Shown here: piece after piece, positions 45,397-56,246 of the stretch
How the letters are laid out: each line of letters begins with the position of its first letter
How positions within the stretch are numbered: position 1 is the first letter of the stretch
Source of the DNA: Limosilactobacillus reuteri
GTDB lineage: Bacteria > Bacillota > Bacilli > Lactobacillales > Lactobacillaceae
DNA length: 64,000 bases
Direction: 5' to 3'
NCBI RefSeq assembly: GCF_034259105.1
Contig: NZ_CP139478.1
Span: 844,001 to 908,000 of the forward strand
Position numbers and translations under genes: made by a program
Notes under the pieces: generated by a model
Seen by the model: the letters and a program-made list of their open reading frames with translations, nothing else
Told to the model about the DNA's origin: nothing
Databases searched by the model: none

Positions 45397-46383
45397 ATGA
45401 CGAAAAAATTAACCGTGCAAGATATTATCTTTACATTGGAACAATATTGGGCAGATCAAGGCTGTATGTTAATGCAGGCTTATGATAACGAAAAGGGTGC
45501 GGGGACAATGAGTCCTTACACTTTCTTGCGGGCAATTGGTCCTGAACCATGGAATGTGGCTTATGTTGAACCTTCACGGCGGCCTGCTGATGGTCGTTAT
45601 GGTGAAAACCCAAACCGGCTTTACCAACACCACCAATTCCAGGTATTAATGAAGCCTTCTCCTGATAATATTCAAGAATTATACTTAGGAAGTTTGAAAA
45701 AGTTAGGAATTGATCCTTTAGAGCATGATATCCGGTTTGTTGAAGATAACTGGGAAAACCCTTCAATGGGCTGTGCCGGTGTTGGTTGGGAAGTTTGGCT
45801 TGATGGAATGGAAGTTACTCAATTTACTTACTTCCAAGTCGTTGGAGAATTGCCAATGAGCCCAGTGGCCGCCGAAGTTACTTATGGACTTGAACGGTTG
45901 GCTGAATATATTCAAAACGTTGACTCAGTTTATGACTTAGAGTGGGCGGATGGTGTTCTGTATGGTGATATCTTCCAAGAACCTGAATATGAACATTCTA
46001 AGTATGCGTTTGAAGAAAGTAACCAAGATATGCTTCTGCTAGCCTTTAATGATTACGAAAAAGAAGCTAAACGTTTAATTAAGCTTGGATTAGTTCACCC
46101 AGCTTATGATTATGTTTTAAAGTGTAGTCATACCTTTAACTTGCTAGATGCGCGTGGTGCTGTTTCGGTTACCGAACGTGCTGGTTATCTTCACCGTATT
46201 CGAATTATGGCAAAATCAATTGCAAAAGCCTTTGTTGAAGAGCGGCGTAAACGTGGCTTCCCACTGATTCATGACGAAGCAGTTCGCCAAAAGACAGTTG
46301 AAGAATATACAAAAAAAGCGGAAAAAGCAAAGGAACGGGCCGCAAAGCAAGCAGCTAAGAAAGCACAAAAGGGGGAAAAGTAA
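45397..46383 (+). CDS. glyQ: Glycyl-tRNA synthetase alpha subunit
   Basis: GlyQ is the catalytic subunit of the alpha2-beta2 type glycyl-tRNA synthetase. The 328-residue protein has the family segments [38 protein letters not shown] and [20 protein letters not shown]. Its tail is a run of Lys, Ala and Glu ([19 protein letters not shown]), an extension typical of lactobacilli. The ATG follows AAAGGAG. It is controlled by the glycine T-box and is immediately followed by glyS. Confidence 0.97.
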   Translation: MTKKLTVQDIIFTLEQYWADQGCMLMQAYDNEKGAGTMSPYTFLRAIGPEPWNVAYVEPSRRPADGRYGENPNRLYQHHQFQVLMKPSPDNIQELYLGSLKKLGIDPLEHDIRFVEDNWENPSMGCAGVGWEVWLDGMEVTQFTYFQVVGELPMSPVAAEVTYGLERLAEYIQNVDSVYDLEWADGVLYGDIFQEPEYEHSKYAFEESNQDMLLLAFNDYEKEAKRLIKLGLVHPAYDYVLKCSHTFNLLDARGAVSVTERAGYLHRIRIMAKSIAKAFVEERRKRGFPLIHDEAVRQKTVEEYTKKAEKAKERAAKQAAKKAQKGEK

Positions 46384-46384
46384 G

Positions 46385-48460
46385 ATGGCAAATACATACT
46401 TATTAGAAGTCGGTGTTGAAGAAATGCCTGCTCACGTTGTAACACCAAGTATTAAACAGTTACACGAACGAGTAGAAAAGTACCTTAAAGAACAACGGAT
46501 TACTTTTGATGATATTCAAGAATTCGCTACTCCACGACGGATGGCATTACTAATCCATGGCTTAAGTGATAAGCAACCTGATATTGATGAATCAGTTAAG
46601 GGTCCTGCAAAAAAGATTGCGCAAGATGCTGATGGTAATTGGACCAAAGCTGCAATTGGTTTTACCCGGGGACAAGGTGCCTCTGTTGAAGATATTGAAT
46701 TCAAAGAAGTAAAAGGCGTTGAATATGTTTTTGTTGAAAAGCATATTGCTGGAAAAACTGTTGCTGAAGTTCTTCAAGGATTACCAGCAGTTATTACTTC
46801 GATGACATTCCCAACCTTGATGAAGTGGGGCTACAATAACTTACAATTTATTCGTCCGATTCGGTGGCTAGTTTCATTATTAAATGATGAAGTCGTTCCA
46901 TTTAATATTTTAGACGTTGAAGCTGGTCGAGAAACACAAGGTCACCGGTTCTTAGGTCATCCAGTTGAAATTGCTAAGGCTGATGATTATGAGGAAACCT
47001 TAAATAATGATTTCGTTATTGCTGATCAAACAAAGCGAAAGAATTTAATTAAGGATCAAATTACTAAGATTATTAATGAGAACAACTGGCAAGTTGATTG
47101 GGATGAGGACTTACTAGAAGAAGTCAATAACCTAGTTGAATGGCCAACTGCCTTTGCTGGATCTTTTGATGAGAAGTACTTAGCATTACCTGACCCGGTC
47201 CTAATTACTTCCATGAAGGATAATCAACGATTCTTCTGTGTACGGGATAAAGATGGTAACCTCTTATCGCACTTTATTTCTGTTCGCAACGGTAACACAG
47301 ACTACCTTGATAATGTTATTAAAGGAAATGAACGGGTTCTTGTTCCTCGTCTTGAAGATGCTCAATTCTTCTATCAAGAAGACCAGAAGTTGACAATTGA
47401 TGAATATGTGGAACGGCTTAAGAAAGTTAGCTTCCATGATAAGATTAGTTCAATGTATGACAAAATGCAGCGGGTCGCAGTGATTGCGAATGTTCTCGGT
47501 AAGCAACTAAATCTTTCAGATGAAGAACTAGCAGACCTTGATCGAGCAGCACATATTTATAAATTTGACCTTACTACGCAAATGGTGGGTGAATTCGCTG
47601 AGTTGCAAGGAATTATGGGTGAAATTTATGCTAAGCTATTCGGTGAAAAAGATGATGCTGCCACAGCTATTCGTGAACACTACATGCCAATCTCTGCAGA
47701 AGGAGAATTGCCACAAACTAAGATTGGAGCGGTCTTAGCAATTGCCGATAAACTTGACAGTATCATGAGCTTCTTTGCAGTTGATATGATTCCAAGCGGT
47801 TCAAATGACCCTTATGCTTTACGTCGGCAGGCATTTGGAATTGTCCGGATCATCGCCGATCGTGGTTGGAACCTTCCATTATTAAGTATTCAATCAGAAA
47901 TTGCCCCTGCCTTTGAAAACGCTGAAATCAATGTTTCCTTTGATTTGAATAAAAATAGTGATGAAGTCCGTTCATTCTTCTTGGACCGGATTAAGCAATT
48001 ATTTCATGGTCAAAAGGTTCGTCATGATATCATTGATGCAGCTACCGATACTCGTCAAAATGATATTGCTAATATCCTTGAAGCTATTCAAACTATCGAC
48101 GATCATAAGGATGATGATAACTTTAAAGAAGATATTGAAGCTCTTACCCGGGTATTACGGATTGCAAAGAAGGATAAACGTCCAGTTAGTGAGCTTGTAG
48201 TAGATCCTAATTTATTTGAGAACCCATCTGAGGCTAAGATGCATACTGCTGTTTTAAAATTGATTAAGGAAAATCAACAGACAGTAAGTGAAAACTTTGC
48301 AGCCTTACGGACTTTAACACCAATAATTAGTGAATATTTTGATGAAAATATGATTATGGATAAGAATGAAGATATTCGTAATAATCGTTTGGCCCAATTA
48401 AGTATTTTGGCTAATCAAGCATCATTAATTGGTAACTTGGATAACTTGATTGTAAAATAA
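46385..48460 (+). CDS. glyS: Glycyl-tRNA synthetase beta subunit
   Basis: GlyS is the tRNA-recognising beta subunit. The 691-residue protein opens with TYLLEVGVEEMPAHVV, the family hallmark, and has KWGYNNLQFIRPIRWLV, an HD-like domain in the middle (LDRAAHIYKFDLTTQMVGEF) and an anticodon-binding C terminus. The start was taken at the ATG one base after the glyQ stop; a longer frame reading back into glyQ is not credible. The ribosome site is the AAAGGGGG in the last glyQ codons. Confidence 0.97.
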   Translation: MANTYLLEVGVEEMPAHVVTPSIKQLHERVEKYLKEQRITFDDIQEFATPRRMALLIHGLSDKQPDIDESVKGPAKKIAQDADGNWTKAAIGFTRGQGASVEDIEFKEVKGVEYVFVEKHIAGKTVAEVLQGLPAVITSMTFPTLMKWGYNNLQFIRPIRWLVSLLNDEVVPFNILDVEAGRETQGHRFLGHPVEIAKADDYEETLNNDFVIADQTKRKNLIKDQITKIINENNWQVDWDEDLLEEVNNLVEWPTAFAGSFDEKYLALPDPVLITSMKDNQRFFCVRDKDGNLLSHFISVRNGNTDYLDNVIKGNERVLVPRLEDAQFFYQEDQKLTIDEYVERLKKVSFHDKISSMYDKMQRVAVIANVLGKQLNLSDEELADLDRAAHIYKFDLTTQMVGEFAELQGIMGEIYAKLFGEKDDAATAIREHYMPISAEGELPQTKIGAVLAIADKLDSIMSFFAVDMIPSGSNDPYALRRQAFGIVRIIADRGWNLPLLSIQSEIAPAFENAEINVSFDLNKNSDEVRSFFLDRIKQLFHGQKVRHDIIDAATDTRQNDIANILEAIQTIDDHKDDDNFKEDIEALTRVLRIAKKDKRPVSELVVDPNLFENPSEAKMHTAVLKLIKENQQTVSENFAALRTLTPIISEYFDENMIMDKNEDIRNNRLAQLSILANQASLIGNLDNLIVK

Positions 48461-48470
48461 GACGTTTTAA

Positions 48471-48498
48471 TTGTATTGCTGCTAACTTGTGGTATTAT
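48471..48498 (+). promoter_or_regulatory. Promoter of dnaG-rpoD
   Basis: TTGTAT, 16 bases, TATTAT. It lies shortly after glyS, 97 bases before the dnaG ATG. Confidence 0.55.
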
Positions 48499-48527
48499 AG
48501 ATACTAGTTAAATGTAAAAATAGGTGG

Positions 48528-48558
48528 AGGTCGCATTCCGTTAGGTTGCGACCTTTCA
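48528..48558 (+). promoter_or_regulatory. Hairpin in the dnaG leader
   Basis: AGGTCGCA and TGCGACCT form a perfect 8-bp stem with an 11-base loop, followed by TTTC. The short U-run makes full termination unlikely; it could be an attenuator or a leader-stabilising stem. Confidence 0.55.
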
Positions 48559-48594
48559 TTTCGTTGCTGTTCGCTTACTAAATGAGGTGGATCA

Positions 48595-50460
48595 ATGGCA
48601 AAGATACCGCGTAATGTAATTGATGAAATACGAAATTCAGTTGATATTGGTGATGTAATTGGGCGCTATGTCCAACTGCATCAGGCTGGAAAAAATCTAA
48701 TTGGGTTATGTCCCTTTCATGATGAAAAGACCCCCTCTTTTTCGGTGAATGAGGAAAAACAATTTTTCTATTGTTTTGGATGTCACCGGAGCGGAAATGT
48801 ATTTCAATTTTTGATGGAGTTAAAGCATATCGATTTTGTCGATGCAGTTAAGGAGATCGCTAACGATAGTAATATCAAGATTCCTGAACAATATGTTAGC
48901 GTTCCGGCTAAACCATTAAATAACGAGAATCGAGAGCTGTTTGATCTTCATGATAAAGCGGCTAAACTTTATCACCATATATTGGTAAATACACCGGCTG
49001 GGCAAGTTGCACTTAATTATTTAAAAAAACGGGGAATGAGTGAGGAGCTGATTGAACAATTTGGTTTAGGCTATGCTCCTGATCAGCGAATCTTGAAGCC
49101 TTTCTTCCAACAGCAAAAGGTTGATTACCAACTACTAAGAAAAAGTGGACTTTTTAGTGAAGATCAACAAGGAGAGTTACGAGACCGGTTTATTGAACGG
49201 ATAATGTATCCAATAAAAAATGGTCAAGGACAGGTAATTGCTTTTTCTGGGCGATTAATTGATACCAGTAAAACGAATTTACCCAAATATTTAAATAGTC
49301 CTGAGACACCGATTTTCAATAAACGGCGAACATTATTTAATTTTGATGTTGCACGAAAAGCAGCCCGCAAAGATGGTCGATTATACTTATTTGAGGGATT
49401 TATGGATGTAATCTCGGCCTTTGCTGCAGGGATCGAAAATGGAATTGCTTCAATGGGAACTAGTTTTACCGAAGAGCAAGTAGCGATTATTGGTCGAGCA
49501 ACTAGACAATTAGACATTTGCTACGATGGAGATCAACCGGGACAAAATGCAATTGACCGTGCAATTAGCCTCGTTAATGATCATCGACCTAATCAGTTGC
49601 AGGTAAAGGTTGTCCAATTGCCGGCTGGGATTGATCCAGATGAATATGTTCAAAAGTATGGTCCACAGCAATTCAATGCCTATCTTACGAATAAGGAAGA
49701 AACAACAACAGAATTTTACCTGCGCTTTTTAAGAAATGGGAAAAATTTAGATAATCAGAATGAACTAATGCAATATCTTAACCAAGCGCTGAAGGTAATT
49801 GCTCAGGTTCAAGCTCCCTTAGAAGAAGATATGTACTTGCAACGGTTGGCAAGTGAGTTCAATTTAGATCGGCAAACCTTAAAGACGCAGTTAGATCAAT
49901 TGCGACAGCAACTAGGAATTCATAATCAGCCATGGATTAAGCAACAGCCTTCACTAGTGCGTCATCAACAGTTTCAACAAACTAGTGAAGAAGAACATCG
50001 AAAAGTTAAACTTAGTAGGACGGAATTAGCGGAACAGATCTTACTAAGGTATATGCTATATGATCGTGAAGTGTGGATACATGTAACATCAGATCACAAT
50101 TTTCATTTTGCGCATGAAAAATATCAAACCTTGTATTTATTAGCGGCAAGTTATTTTTCTGAAAACGGCTCGTATTCAACTGCTGACTTTCTTGATTATT
50201 TAGATGAAAGTAGTCTACAAGGTACTCTTGGGCAAATTGAAAATTTAAATGTTGACCAAGAAGTGGATATGCGGGCAATTGATGATTGTATCCATATGAT
50301 CGCAGAACAAACACCGTTAGCTGCGCAAATTGCAGATAAGCAAGCCCAGTTAAAAGAAGCTAATTCATTGCATAATACAGAATTAGCTACGCAATTAACG
50401 ATTGAACTGGTAAAATTATTAAAGCAGCAGCAACGCTTAAAAACGGAGGAGACTAATTAA
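48595..50460 (+). CDS. dnaG: DNA primase
   Basis: DnaG makes RNA primers for DNA replication. The 621-residue protein has the N-terminal CHC2-type zinc domain ([14 protein letters not shown] and [14 protein letters not shown]), the RNA polymerase core with the TOPRIM acidic motif [12 protein letters not shown] and [10 protein letters not shown], and a C-terminal helicase-interacting region that is poorly conserved. The ATG follows GAGGTGGA. It is followed by rpoD after one base, giving the conserved dnaG-rpoD macromolecular-synthesis operon. Confidence 0.97.
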   Translation: MAKIPRNVIDEIRNSVDIGDVIGRYVQLHQAGKNLIGLCPFHDEKTPSFSVNEEKQFFYCFGCHRSGNVFQFLMELKHIDFVDAVKEIANDSNIKIPEQYVSVPAKPLNNENRELFDLHDKAAKLYHHILVNTPAGQVALNYLKKRGMSEELIEQFGLGYAPDQRILKPFFQQQKVDYQLLRKSGLFSEDQQGELRDRFIERIMYPIKNGQGQVIAFSGRLIDTSKTNLPKYLNSPETPIFNKRRTLFNFDVARKAARKDGRLYLFEGFMDVISAFAAGIENGIASMGTSFTEEQVAIIGRATRQLDICYDGDQPGQNAIDRAISLVNDHRPNQLQVKVVQLPAGIDPDEYVQKYGPQQFNAYLTNKEETTTEFYLRFLRNGKNLDNQNELMQYLNQALKVIAQVQAPLEEDMYLQRLASEFNLDRQTLKTQLDQLRQQLGIHNQPWIKQQPSLVRHQQFQQTSEEEHRKVKLSRTELAEQILLRYMLYDREVWIHVTSDHNFHFAHEKYQTLYLLAASYFSENGSYSTADFLDYLDESSLQGTLGQIENLNVDQEVDMRAIDDCIHMIAEQTPLAAQIADKQAQLKEANSLHNTELATQLTIELVKLLKQQQRLKTEETN

Positions 50461-50461
50461 T

Positions 50462-51604
50462 ATGGCAAAAAGCAAGAAAAAAGACATTGTTATTTCTAAC
50501 AGCGCCGATTTCGACCAACAAGAATGTGACACCGCAGTTGGTAAGTTAATTCGTAATTACAAGAAGCAAAAGCAGATTGAATACGACGAATTAACTACTA
50601 AAATTGCTAAACCATTTGAATTGAACGCTGATGGGATTGATAATTTACTTCAAAATATTGAAGATGCCGGAATTAGTGTTGTCGATGAAAATGGGGATCC
50701 AGATCCTCGTGCTTTAAAAGCTACTGAAAAATTATCACAATCTGCAATGAAGGATACATCAGCACCAACTGGGGTTAAAATTAATGATCCTGTACGGATG
50801 TATTTGAAAGAAATTGGTCGTGTAAACCTTTTGACGGCTGATGAAGAAGTCCAGCTTGCTTTACGGATTGAAAAAGGTGATGAAGTAGCTAAACAAGAGC
50901 TAGCTGAGGCGAACTTACGGTTAGTTGTTTCAATTGCAAAGCGTTATGTTGGTCGTGGGATGCAGTTTCTTGATTTAATCCAGGAAGGTAACATGGGACT
51001 TATGAAAGCCGTTGAAAAATTCGATTACCGGCGAGGATTTAAGTTCTCTACTTATGCTACCTGGTGGATTCGTCAGGCTATTACGCGGGCGATTGCTGAT
51101 CAAGCCCGGACAATTCGGATTCCGGTTCATATGGTTGAAACTATTAACAAATTAATCCGGATTCAACGGCAATTACTTCAAGATTTAGGTCGTGAACCGT
51201 TACCAGAAGAAATTGGTGCAGAAATGGATATGCCAACTGAGAAAGTGCGGAATATTCTTAAAATTGCTCAAGAACCAGTTTCACTTGAAACGCCTATTGG
51301 TGAAGAGGATGATTCTCATTTAGGGGACTTTATTGAAGACCAGGATGCAACGAGTCCAGCTGACCATGCTGCTTATGAAATGATGAAAAAGCAGCTTGAA
51401 AATGTTCTGGATACATTAACCGATCGTGAAGAGAACGTCCTTCGGCTTCGGTTTGGCTTAGATGATGGTCGAACACGGACCCTTGAAGAAGTCGGAAAAG
51501 TCTTTGGGGTAACGCGGGAACGGATTCGTCAGATTGAAGCTAAGGCGCTCCGAAAATTACGCCACCCATCACGTTCTAAGCAATTAAAAGATTTCTTAGA
51601 ATAA
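50462..51604 (+). CDS. rpoD: RNA polymerase primary sigma factor (SigA)
   Basis: This is the housekeeping sigma factor. The 380-residue protein has region 1.2, then [17 protein letters not shown], region 2 with [20 protein letters not shown] and [10 protein letters not shown], which reads -10 elements, region 3, and region 4.2 with [19 protein letters not shown], which reads -35 elements. The length is normal for Gram-positive bacteria. The ribosome site GGAGGAG lies in the end of dnaG, so the two are coupled. A terminator follows. Confidence 0.98.
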   Translation: MAKSKKKDIVISNSADFDQQECDTAVGKLIRNYKKQKQIEYDELTTKIAKPFELNADGIDNLLQNIEDAGISVVDENGDPDPRALKATEKLSQSAMKDTSAPTGVKINDPVRMYLKEIGRVNLLTADEEVQLALRIEKGDEVAKQELAEANLRLVVSIAKRYVGRGMQFLDLIQEGNMGLMKAVEKFDYRRGFKFSTYATWWIRQAITRAIADQARTIRIPVHMVETINKLIRIQRQLLQDLGREPLPEEIGAEMDMPTEKVRNILKIAQEPVSLETPIGEEDDSHLGDFIEDQDATSPADHAAYEMMKKQLENVLDTLTDREENVLRLRFGLDDGRTRTLEEVGKVFGVTRERIRQIEAKALRKLRHPSRSKQLKDFLE

Positions 51605-51636
51605 AATATATATATACGTAAAAAGATGAATTTACA

Positions 51637-51684
51637 CAAAAAGCAACTTGAGTTAATTAATTATCTTAAGCTGCTTTTTAATTT
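51637..51684 (+). terminator. Terminator after rpoD
   Basis: AAAAAGCAACTTGAG and CTTAAGCTGCTTTTT pair around an A/T-rich loop and end in a T-rich tail. About 120 A/T-rich bases then separate it from the aminotransferase gene; I see no clear gene there. Confidence 0.8.
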
Positions 51685-51804
51685 TATTTAAAATAAATGA
51701 GAGAAATCTTATTTTTATATTGAAAACATTCAATTGTTCGGGTAAAATTTTTATAAAGCGTTTTTTAAATCTATTATAAATAAAAATTGAGGAGAGATCG
51801 AACA

Positions 51805-52989
51805 ATGCCAGAACTATCTGCTGATTTATATGGAACTGTTAGTCATAAGTTAGATGCGTTACAGCCATCAGGTATCCGTGAATTCAACAAAGAAGTTTCA
51901 AAGATTCCGGGGATTATTAAATTAACATTAGGAGAACCAGACATGGCAACTCCTGAACACGTTAAGCAAGCAGCCATTAGAAGTATTGAGGAAGATGATT
52001 CTCATTATGCTCCACAAATGGGAAAGCCAGAATTACTTGAAGCAATCAGTGATTATATTCAGAATACTCGTGATGTGCACTATGACCCACAAACAGAAAT
52101 AATTGCGACTGTAGGAGCAACCGAAGCCCTCGATGCAACCTTATTTGCAATTCTTAATACTGGAGATAAAGTTGTGGTTCCTACCCCGATTTTCTCCCTA
52201 TATTTCCCATTGATTGAAATGACAGGAGCAACGGTTGTTCAGGTTGATACTTCAGCAGATAATTTTGTTTTGACTCCAGAAAAACTTGAAGAAGTCCTTG
52301 AAGAAGAGGGGAAGGGCGTCAAAGCCGTTATTCTTAACTACCCAAGCAACCCAACTGGTCGTGAATATCCTCAGGAAGTTCTAGCAGGATTAGCTGAAGT
52401 AATTAAGAAGCATCATTTATATGCGATTGCTGATGAAATCTATAGCGAATTAGTCTATGGGGTAGAGCACTATTCAATTGCTACCATGATTCCGGAGCGG
52501 ACGATTTTCATCTCTGGACTTTCAAAATCTCACGCAATGACTGGTTACCGTTTAGGATATGTTGCTGCTCCAGCTAAAATCATGGCTAATATTTCAAAGA
52601 TGCATGCTTTCTTAGTCACAACAGTAACTAATAACGTTCAAGTTGCAGCGGCTGAAGCACTGACAAATGGTTTGGATGATACATTGGAATTTCGAAAGAT
52701 TTACCAGCATCGCCGTGATTTACTCGTTGCCGGTCTTAAGAAATTAGGCTTTGAAATGTTAACTCCTGAAGGGGCCTTTTACCTTTTTGCTAAGATTCCA
52801 ACCCAATTCGGAACTGACGACGTTGCCTTTGCAAAACAGCTTGCTAAAGAAGCAAAAGTTGGAGTAACACCAGGTAGTGCATTTGGTAAGGGTGGCGATG
52901 GTTATGTTCGTCTGTCATATGCCTCCTCTGATGAAAACCTAACAGAAGCCATTAAACGGATTGGTGAATTTTTAGACCATCTTGCGTAA
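51805..52989 (+). CDS. Pyridoxal-phosphate aminotransferase, class I/II
   Basis: This 394-residue fold-type I aminotransferase has KLTLGEPDMATPEHV near the N terminus, NYPSNPTGREYP for cofactor binding, and ADEIYSELVYG. The Schiff-base lysine is in SGLSKSHAMTGYRLGY, and an arginine in YVRLSYASS binds the substrate carboxylate. It is closest in pattern to the AraT/PatA group that transaminates aromatic amino acids or N-acetyl-diaminopimelate; the substrate cannot be fixed from sequence. The start is the ATG after GAGGAGAGATC. It has a terminator and no operon partner. Confidence 0.9.
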   Translation: MPELSADLYGTVSHKLDALQPSGIREFNKEVSKIPGIIKLTLGEPDMATPEHVKQAAIRSIEEDDSHYAPQMGKPELLEAISDYIQNTRDVHYDPQTEIIATVGATEALDATLFAILNTGDKVVVPTPIFSLYFPLIEMTGATVVQVDTSADNFVLTPEKLEEVLEEEGKGVKAVILNYPSNPTGREYPQEVLAGLAEVIKKHHLYAIADEIYSELVYGVEHYSIATMIPERTIFISGLSKSHAMTGYRLGYVAAPAKIMANISKMHAFLVTTVTNNVQVAAAEALTNGLDDTLEFRKIYQHRRDLLVAGLKKLGFEMLTPEGAFYLFAKIPTQFGTDDVAFAKQLAKEAKVGVTPGSAFGKGGDGYVRLSYASSDENLTEAIKRIGEFLDHLA

Positions 52990-52994
52990 ATTAT

Positions 52995-53047
52995 AAGGAA
53001 GTAAGAATAGGACTCCTAAGTGGGTGCTATCTTGCTTCCTCTTTTTG
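52995..53047 (+). terminator. Terminator after the aminotransferase gene
   Basis: AAGGAAGTAAGAATAG and CTATCTTGCTTCCT pair with one mismatch and one bulge, followed by CTTTTTG. Confidence 0.82.
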
Positions 53048-53086
53048 TTATAATTAATTTATTAAATAGATAAAGGAATGATTTTT

Positions 53087-53794
53087 GTGGATGAAAAGCA
53101 CTTATCAGCACGTTTAGCATGTGTTGCTTCCCTTGTTCCAGCAGGTGCGCGGGTGGCTGATATTGGTTCTGACCATGCGTATTTACCAGCAGCATTAGTG
53201 TTAGATGGTAAAATTGATTTTGCAATTGCTGGCGAAGTAGTAAAGGGTCCTTATGAAAATGCTGTTCATGAAATAAAAGACCACCAATTAGAAGGCGAGG
53301 TTATCCCACGGTTGGCAGACGGCTTAGCAGCGATTGAACCGGCAGATAAAGTCGATACAATTACGATTGCCGGAATGGGTGGGAGTTTGATTGCTTCTAT
53401 TTTAGAGAAAGGCAAGGATAAGTTAACGGAAATTAAGCGACTTGTCCTGCAGCCGAATGTAGGGGAAAGTCAATTGCGTGAATGGTTAATGAATAATCAT
53501 TACCAAATAATGACCGAAAAAATAATTGAAGAAGACAATCATATTTATGAAATTATCGTTGCGGAGCCATCAGTTGTCCCGTTTAGATACAGTAAGTATG
53601 AACTTGATTTTGGTCCATTTTTATTGGAAAACAAAGGCCCTATTTTTAAGAAAAAATGGCAAGAATATCTTCAACGTGAAGCCCATGTTATTGATCAGAT
53701 GCAAAAGGCTCAACAGCCACCAGTAAAAAAGATTAATGAGATAAACCAGTTTTTATCACAAGTAAAGGAAGCGATCGCCGATGACAACCGGTAA
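53087..53794 (+). CDS. trmK: tRNA (adenine(22)-N1)-methyltransferase TrmK
   Basis: TrmK methylates N1 of A22 in tRNAs of Gram-positive bacteria. The 235-residue protein shows ARLACVASLVPAGARVADIGSDHAYLP, a Rossmann SAM site, IAGMGGSLIASIL, and a helical C terminus. The start was set at GTG nine bases after AAAGGA; the ATG three codons earlier directly abuts that site. It overlaps the next gene by 14 bases, the usual trmK-nif3 pairing. Confidence 0.93.
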   Translation: MDEKHLSARLACVASLVPAGARVADIGSDHAYLPAALVLDGKIDFAIAGEVVKGPYENAVHEIKDHQLEGEVIPRLADGLAAIEPADKVDTITIAGMGGSLIASILEKGKDKLTEIKRLVLQPNVGESQLREWLMNNHYQIMTEKIIEEDNHIYEIIVAEPSVVPFRYSKYELDFGPFLLENKGPIFKKKWQEYLQREAHVIDQMQKAQQPPVKKINEINQFLSQVKEAIADDNR

Positions 53795-54605
53795 CCAATT
53801 AATTGCTCGTTTTGAAAAATTTGCTAATCCGCAACTAGCAGAAAAATGGGATCATGTCGGCCTGCAAATTGGCAATCCAGATCTACCAATTACTCGACTA
53901 ATGACAACTCTTGATGTTCGCCCGGAAGTGGTTGATGAAGCAATTGAGCAAAATGCTGACTTTATTTTTGCTCATCATCCCATTATGTTTCACCCAGCAA
54001 AAGATCTAGATACGCGAGATCCGCAAAACGCAATGTACGCTAAACTTTTGGCGAATAATATTACTGTTTATGCAGCTCATACTAATTTGGATACTGCTAA
54101 TGGCGGAATGAATGACTGGTTAGCAGATCAACTTCACCTAACTAATACTGTGCCTTTAGTGCCTGCAGGAAATGATCCAATAAGCGGTGAACCAGTTGGC
54201 ATGGGGCGTGTTGGTAAGCTGGCTGAACCATTAACACCGCAAAAATTTGCAAAATATTGTATGGATGTTTTTGGCATCCGAGGATTACGGTTAATTGTCA
54301 ACCCGCTTGACCGAGAAAAAGAGATTAAACGTGTTACAGTACTTGGTGGTGCTGGTCAAGACTTTTATCAACAAGCTCTTGAAGCTGGAGCTGATGCTTA
54401 TGTCACTGGGGATGTAAGTTACCACTTTGCGCACGATATGATTGCTAATCACCTTGTTGTTATTGATCCTGGACATCATATTGAAGTGGTAGCTGCCCAC
54501 CAGCTTGCTAACTTAATCACCCAGTGGAAGAATGAAAATAATTGGCAGTTTGAGGTGCTAGAGAGTAGAGTTAATACAGAGCCGTTTACTTTTATTACTA
54601 AATAG
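53781..54605 (+). CDS. Nif3-like dinuclear metal center protein
   Basis: This 274-residue member of the Nif3/YqfO family has metal-binding histidines in FIFAHHPIMFHPAKDL and in VIDPGHHIEVVAAHQL. Related proteins have been described as GTP cyclohydrolase 1 type 2 homologues, but the cellular role is not settled. It lacks the roughly 100-residue insertion domain that some homologues have. The start lies inside the end of trmK, so they are cotranscribed. Confidence 0.93.
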   Translation: MTTGNQLIARFEKFANPQLAEKWDHVGLQIGNPDLPITRLMTTLDVRPEVVDEAIEQNADFIFAHHPIMFHPAKDLDTRDPQNAMYAKLLANNITVYAAHTNLDTANGGMNDWLADQLHLTNTVPLVPAGNDPISGEPVGMGRVGKLAEPLTPQKFAKYCMDVFGIRGLRLIVNPLDREKEIKRVTVLGGAGQDFYQQALEAGADAYVTGDVSYHFAHDMIANHLVVIDPGHHIEVVAAHQLANLITQWKNENNWQFEVLESRVNTEPFTFITK

Positions 54606-54629
54606 GATTTAGATAAGGAGATGCTAATC

Positions 54630-55880
54630 ATGAGTGAGGAAAAGTATGAGGGGTTATTACCACGTTTTTTGAAGTATGTTAAAACTGAAACAAGGTCAAA
54701 TCCAGATTCAAAAACAAATCCTTCTGATCCTAAGGAAACTGCATTTTTAAATGAATTAAAAGATGAACTGATATCTTTAGGGTTGAGTGATGTTCATATT
54801 AATCCACAAAGTTCATATTTGGTCGCCACAATTCCAAGTAATATTGACAAAGATGTGCCAACGGTTGGCTTCATTGCCCATATCGACACTGCAGATTTTA
54901 ATGCTCATAATGTTAATCCACAGATTGTCGAAGATTACGATGGCAAGTCAGATATTAAGCTTGATAAAGATGGCCAATATGTCTTAACTACTACTGAATT
55001 TCCATCATTGAAAAAATATCAGGGCAATACTTTAATTACTACTGACGGGTCTACTTTACTTGGGGCTGATGATAAGTCAGGAGTAGCGGAGATTGTTACA
55101 ATGGCTGCTTACCTGATGGCTCACCCTGAAATCAAGCACGGAACAATTAAGATTGGCTTAGGACCTGATGAGGAAATCGGTACCGGGGCTGATCATTTTG
55201 ATGTTAAGGATTTTGGGGCCAATTTTGCCTATACGGTTGATGGTGGCCCACTTGGCGAATTGGAATATGAAACATTTAATGCAGCTCAGGCGGAAATTGA
55301 GATTCAAGGAAAAGATGTTCACACTGGGGTTGCAAAAGGAACGATGATCAATGCTATTCAGGTTGCAATTGACTTGCAAAATAGTTTGCCAGCCCATGAT
55401 CGAGCAGAACGGACAGATGAACGGCAAGGATTCTATCACTTATACAAGTTTGATGGAACTGTTGATCATGCTTCAATGACTTATTTAATTCGCGATCATG
55501 ATAAGCAAATATTTATTGAACGGAAGCATTTACTTGAACGGATTGTTGCTGGCTTAAATGATGAACTTGGTGCAGATCTAGTAACGATGAATCTTTATGA
55601 CCAATACCACAACTTAAAAGATGCGCTTAAAGATCACATGGAAGTTGTTGAAATTGCAAAGAAAGCTATGGAAAATCTAGACATTAAACCTGATATCTAT
55701 CCAGTTCGTGGCGGGACGGATGGTTCAACAATTTCTTATAAGGGCTTACCAACTCCTAATCTTTTTGCTGGTGGAGAAAATATGCACTCACGCTTTGAAT
55801 ATGTATCACTGCAAACGATGGAGCGCGCATTGGACACCCTGCTTGAGATTGTGCGGTTGACTGCCGAAGAAGATAAATAA
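54630..55880 (+). CDS. pepT: Peptidase T (tripeptidase)
   Basis: PepT is a cytosolic zinc tripeptide aminopeptidase of family M20B. The 416-residue protein has the metal and catalytic residues in GFIAHIDTAD, LGADDKSGVAEIV, GPDEEIGTGADHF and PVRGGTDGSTIS, and a dimerisation domain. The start is the second ATG, nine bases after AAGGAG; an ATG three codons earlier sits directly on that site. It works with PepD in peptide use and follows nif3 by 24 bases. Confidence 0.96.
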   Translation: MSEEKYEGLLPRFLKYVKTETRSNPDSKTNPSDPKETAFLNELKDELISLGLSDVHINPQSSYLVATIPSNIDKDVPTVGFIAHIDTADFNAHNVNPQIVEDYDGKSDIKLDKDGQYVLTTTEFPSLKKYQGNTLITTDGSTLLGADDKSGVAEIVTMAAYLMAHPEIKHGTIKIGLGPDEEIGTGADHFDVKDFGANFAYTVDGGPLGELEYETFNAAQAEIEIQGKDVHTGVAKGTMINAIQVAIDLQNSLPAHDRAERTDERQGFYHLYKFDGTVDHASMTYLIRDHDKQIFIERKHLLERIVAGLNDELGADLVTMNLYDQYHNLKDALKDHMEVVEIAKKAMENLDIKPDIYPVRGGTDGSTISYKGLPTPNLFAGGENMHSRFEYVSLQTMERALDTLLEIVRLTAEEDK

Positions 55881-55881
55881 A

Positions 55882-55921
55882 TTAAAAAGGATCGAGCCAT
55901 TTTGGACTCAATCCTTTTTAA
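55882..55921. terminator. Bidirectional terminator between pepT and the small membrane gene
   Basis: ATTAAAAAGGATCGAG and its partner ACTCAATCCTTTTTAAT pair with few mismatches, with A and T runs at both ends. Confidence 0.82.
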
Positions 55922-56125
55922 TTAATCTTCATTTTTGCTAGGATTTGCATCTGCGGTAATTTTATCCACACAATTGATAACGACTAATCCCATAATTACA
56001 GAACACCAGCCGACAAGGGTGTAGTCTGGTGTCATCGATTCTAGTTGACTTGTGATGTAAGCTAGGACCTCACCCAGAATAAGTGCCCAAATACCAGCCA
56101 CGATATTCTTTGATAAAAAGTTCAT
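55922..56125 (-). CDS. Small membrane protein, DUF2929-like
   Basis: The 67-residue product has two membrane helices, IVAGIWALILGEVLAYI and LVGWCSVIMGLVVINCV, and a polar tail (KITADANPSKNED). Length and the pattern around WALILGEVLAYI recall the DUF2929/YjzD family often found near dnaE in lactobacilli; this is from memory and not certain. The start was chosen at ATG behind AAAGGGGATG, rather than longer in-frame starts. Confidence 0.6.
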   Translation of the reverse strand: MNFLSKNIVAGIWALILGEVLAYITSQLESMTPDYTLVGWCSVIMGLVVINCVDKITADANPSKNED

Positions 56126-56246
56126 GTTGGTCATCCCCTTTGAAGTCATACCATATTCTAGCATATTTATTAATGCTTTTGAAAGGGTAGGGTTAATTTC
56201 TCTATTTAGTCTGATTTGATATAATTTTATTGAGAGGTGAAATGAA

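Noticed and set aside
46271..46384. Longer glyS start reading back into the end of glyQ
   Set aside because: The extra residues are a shifted reading of the Lys/Ala-rich glyQ tail; the ATG after the glyQ stop gives the family N terminus.
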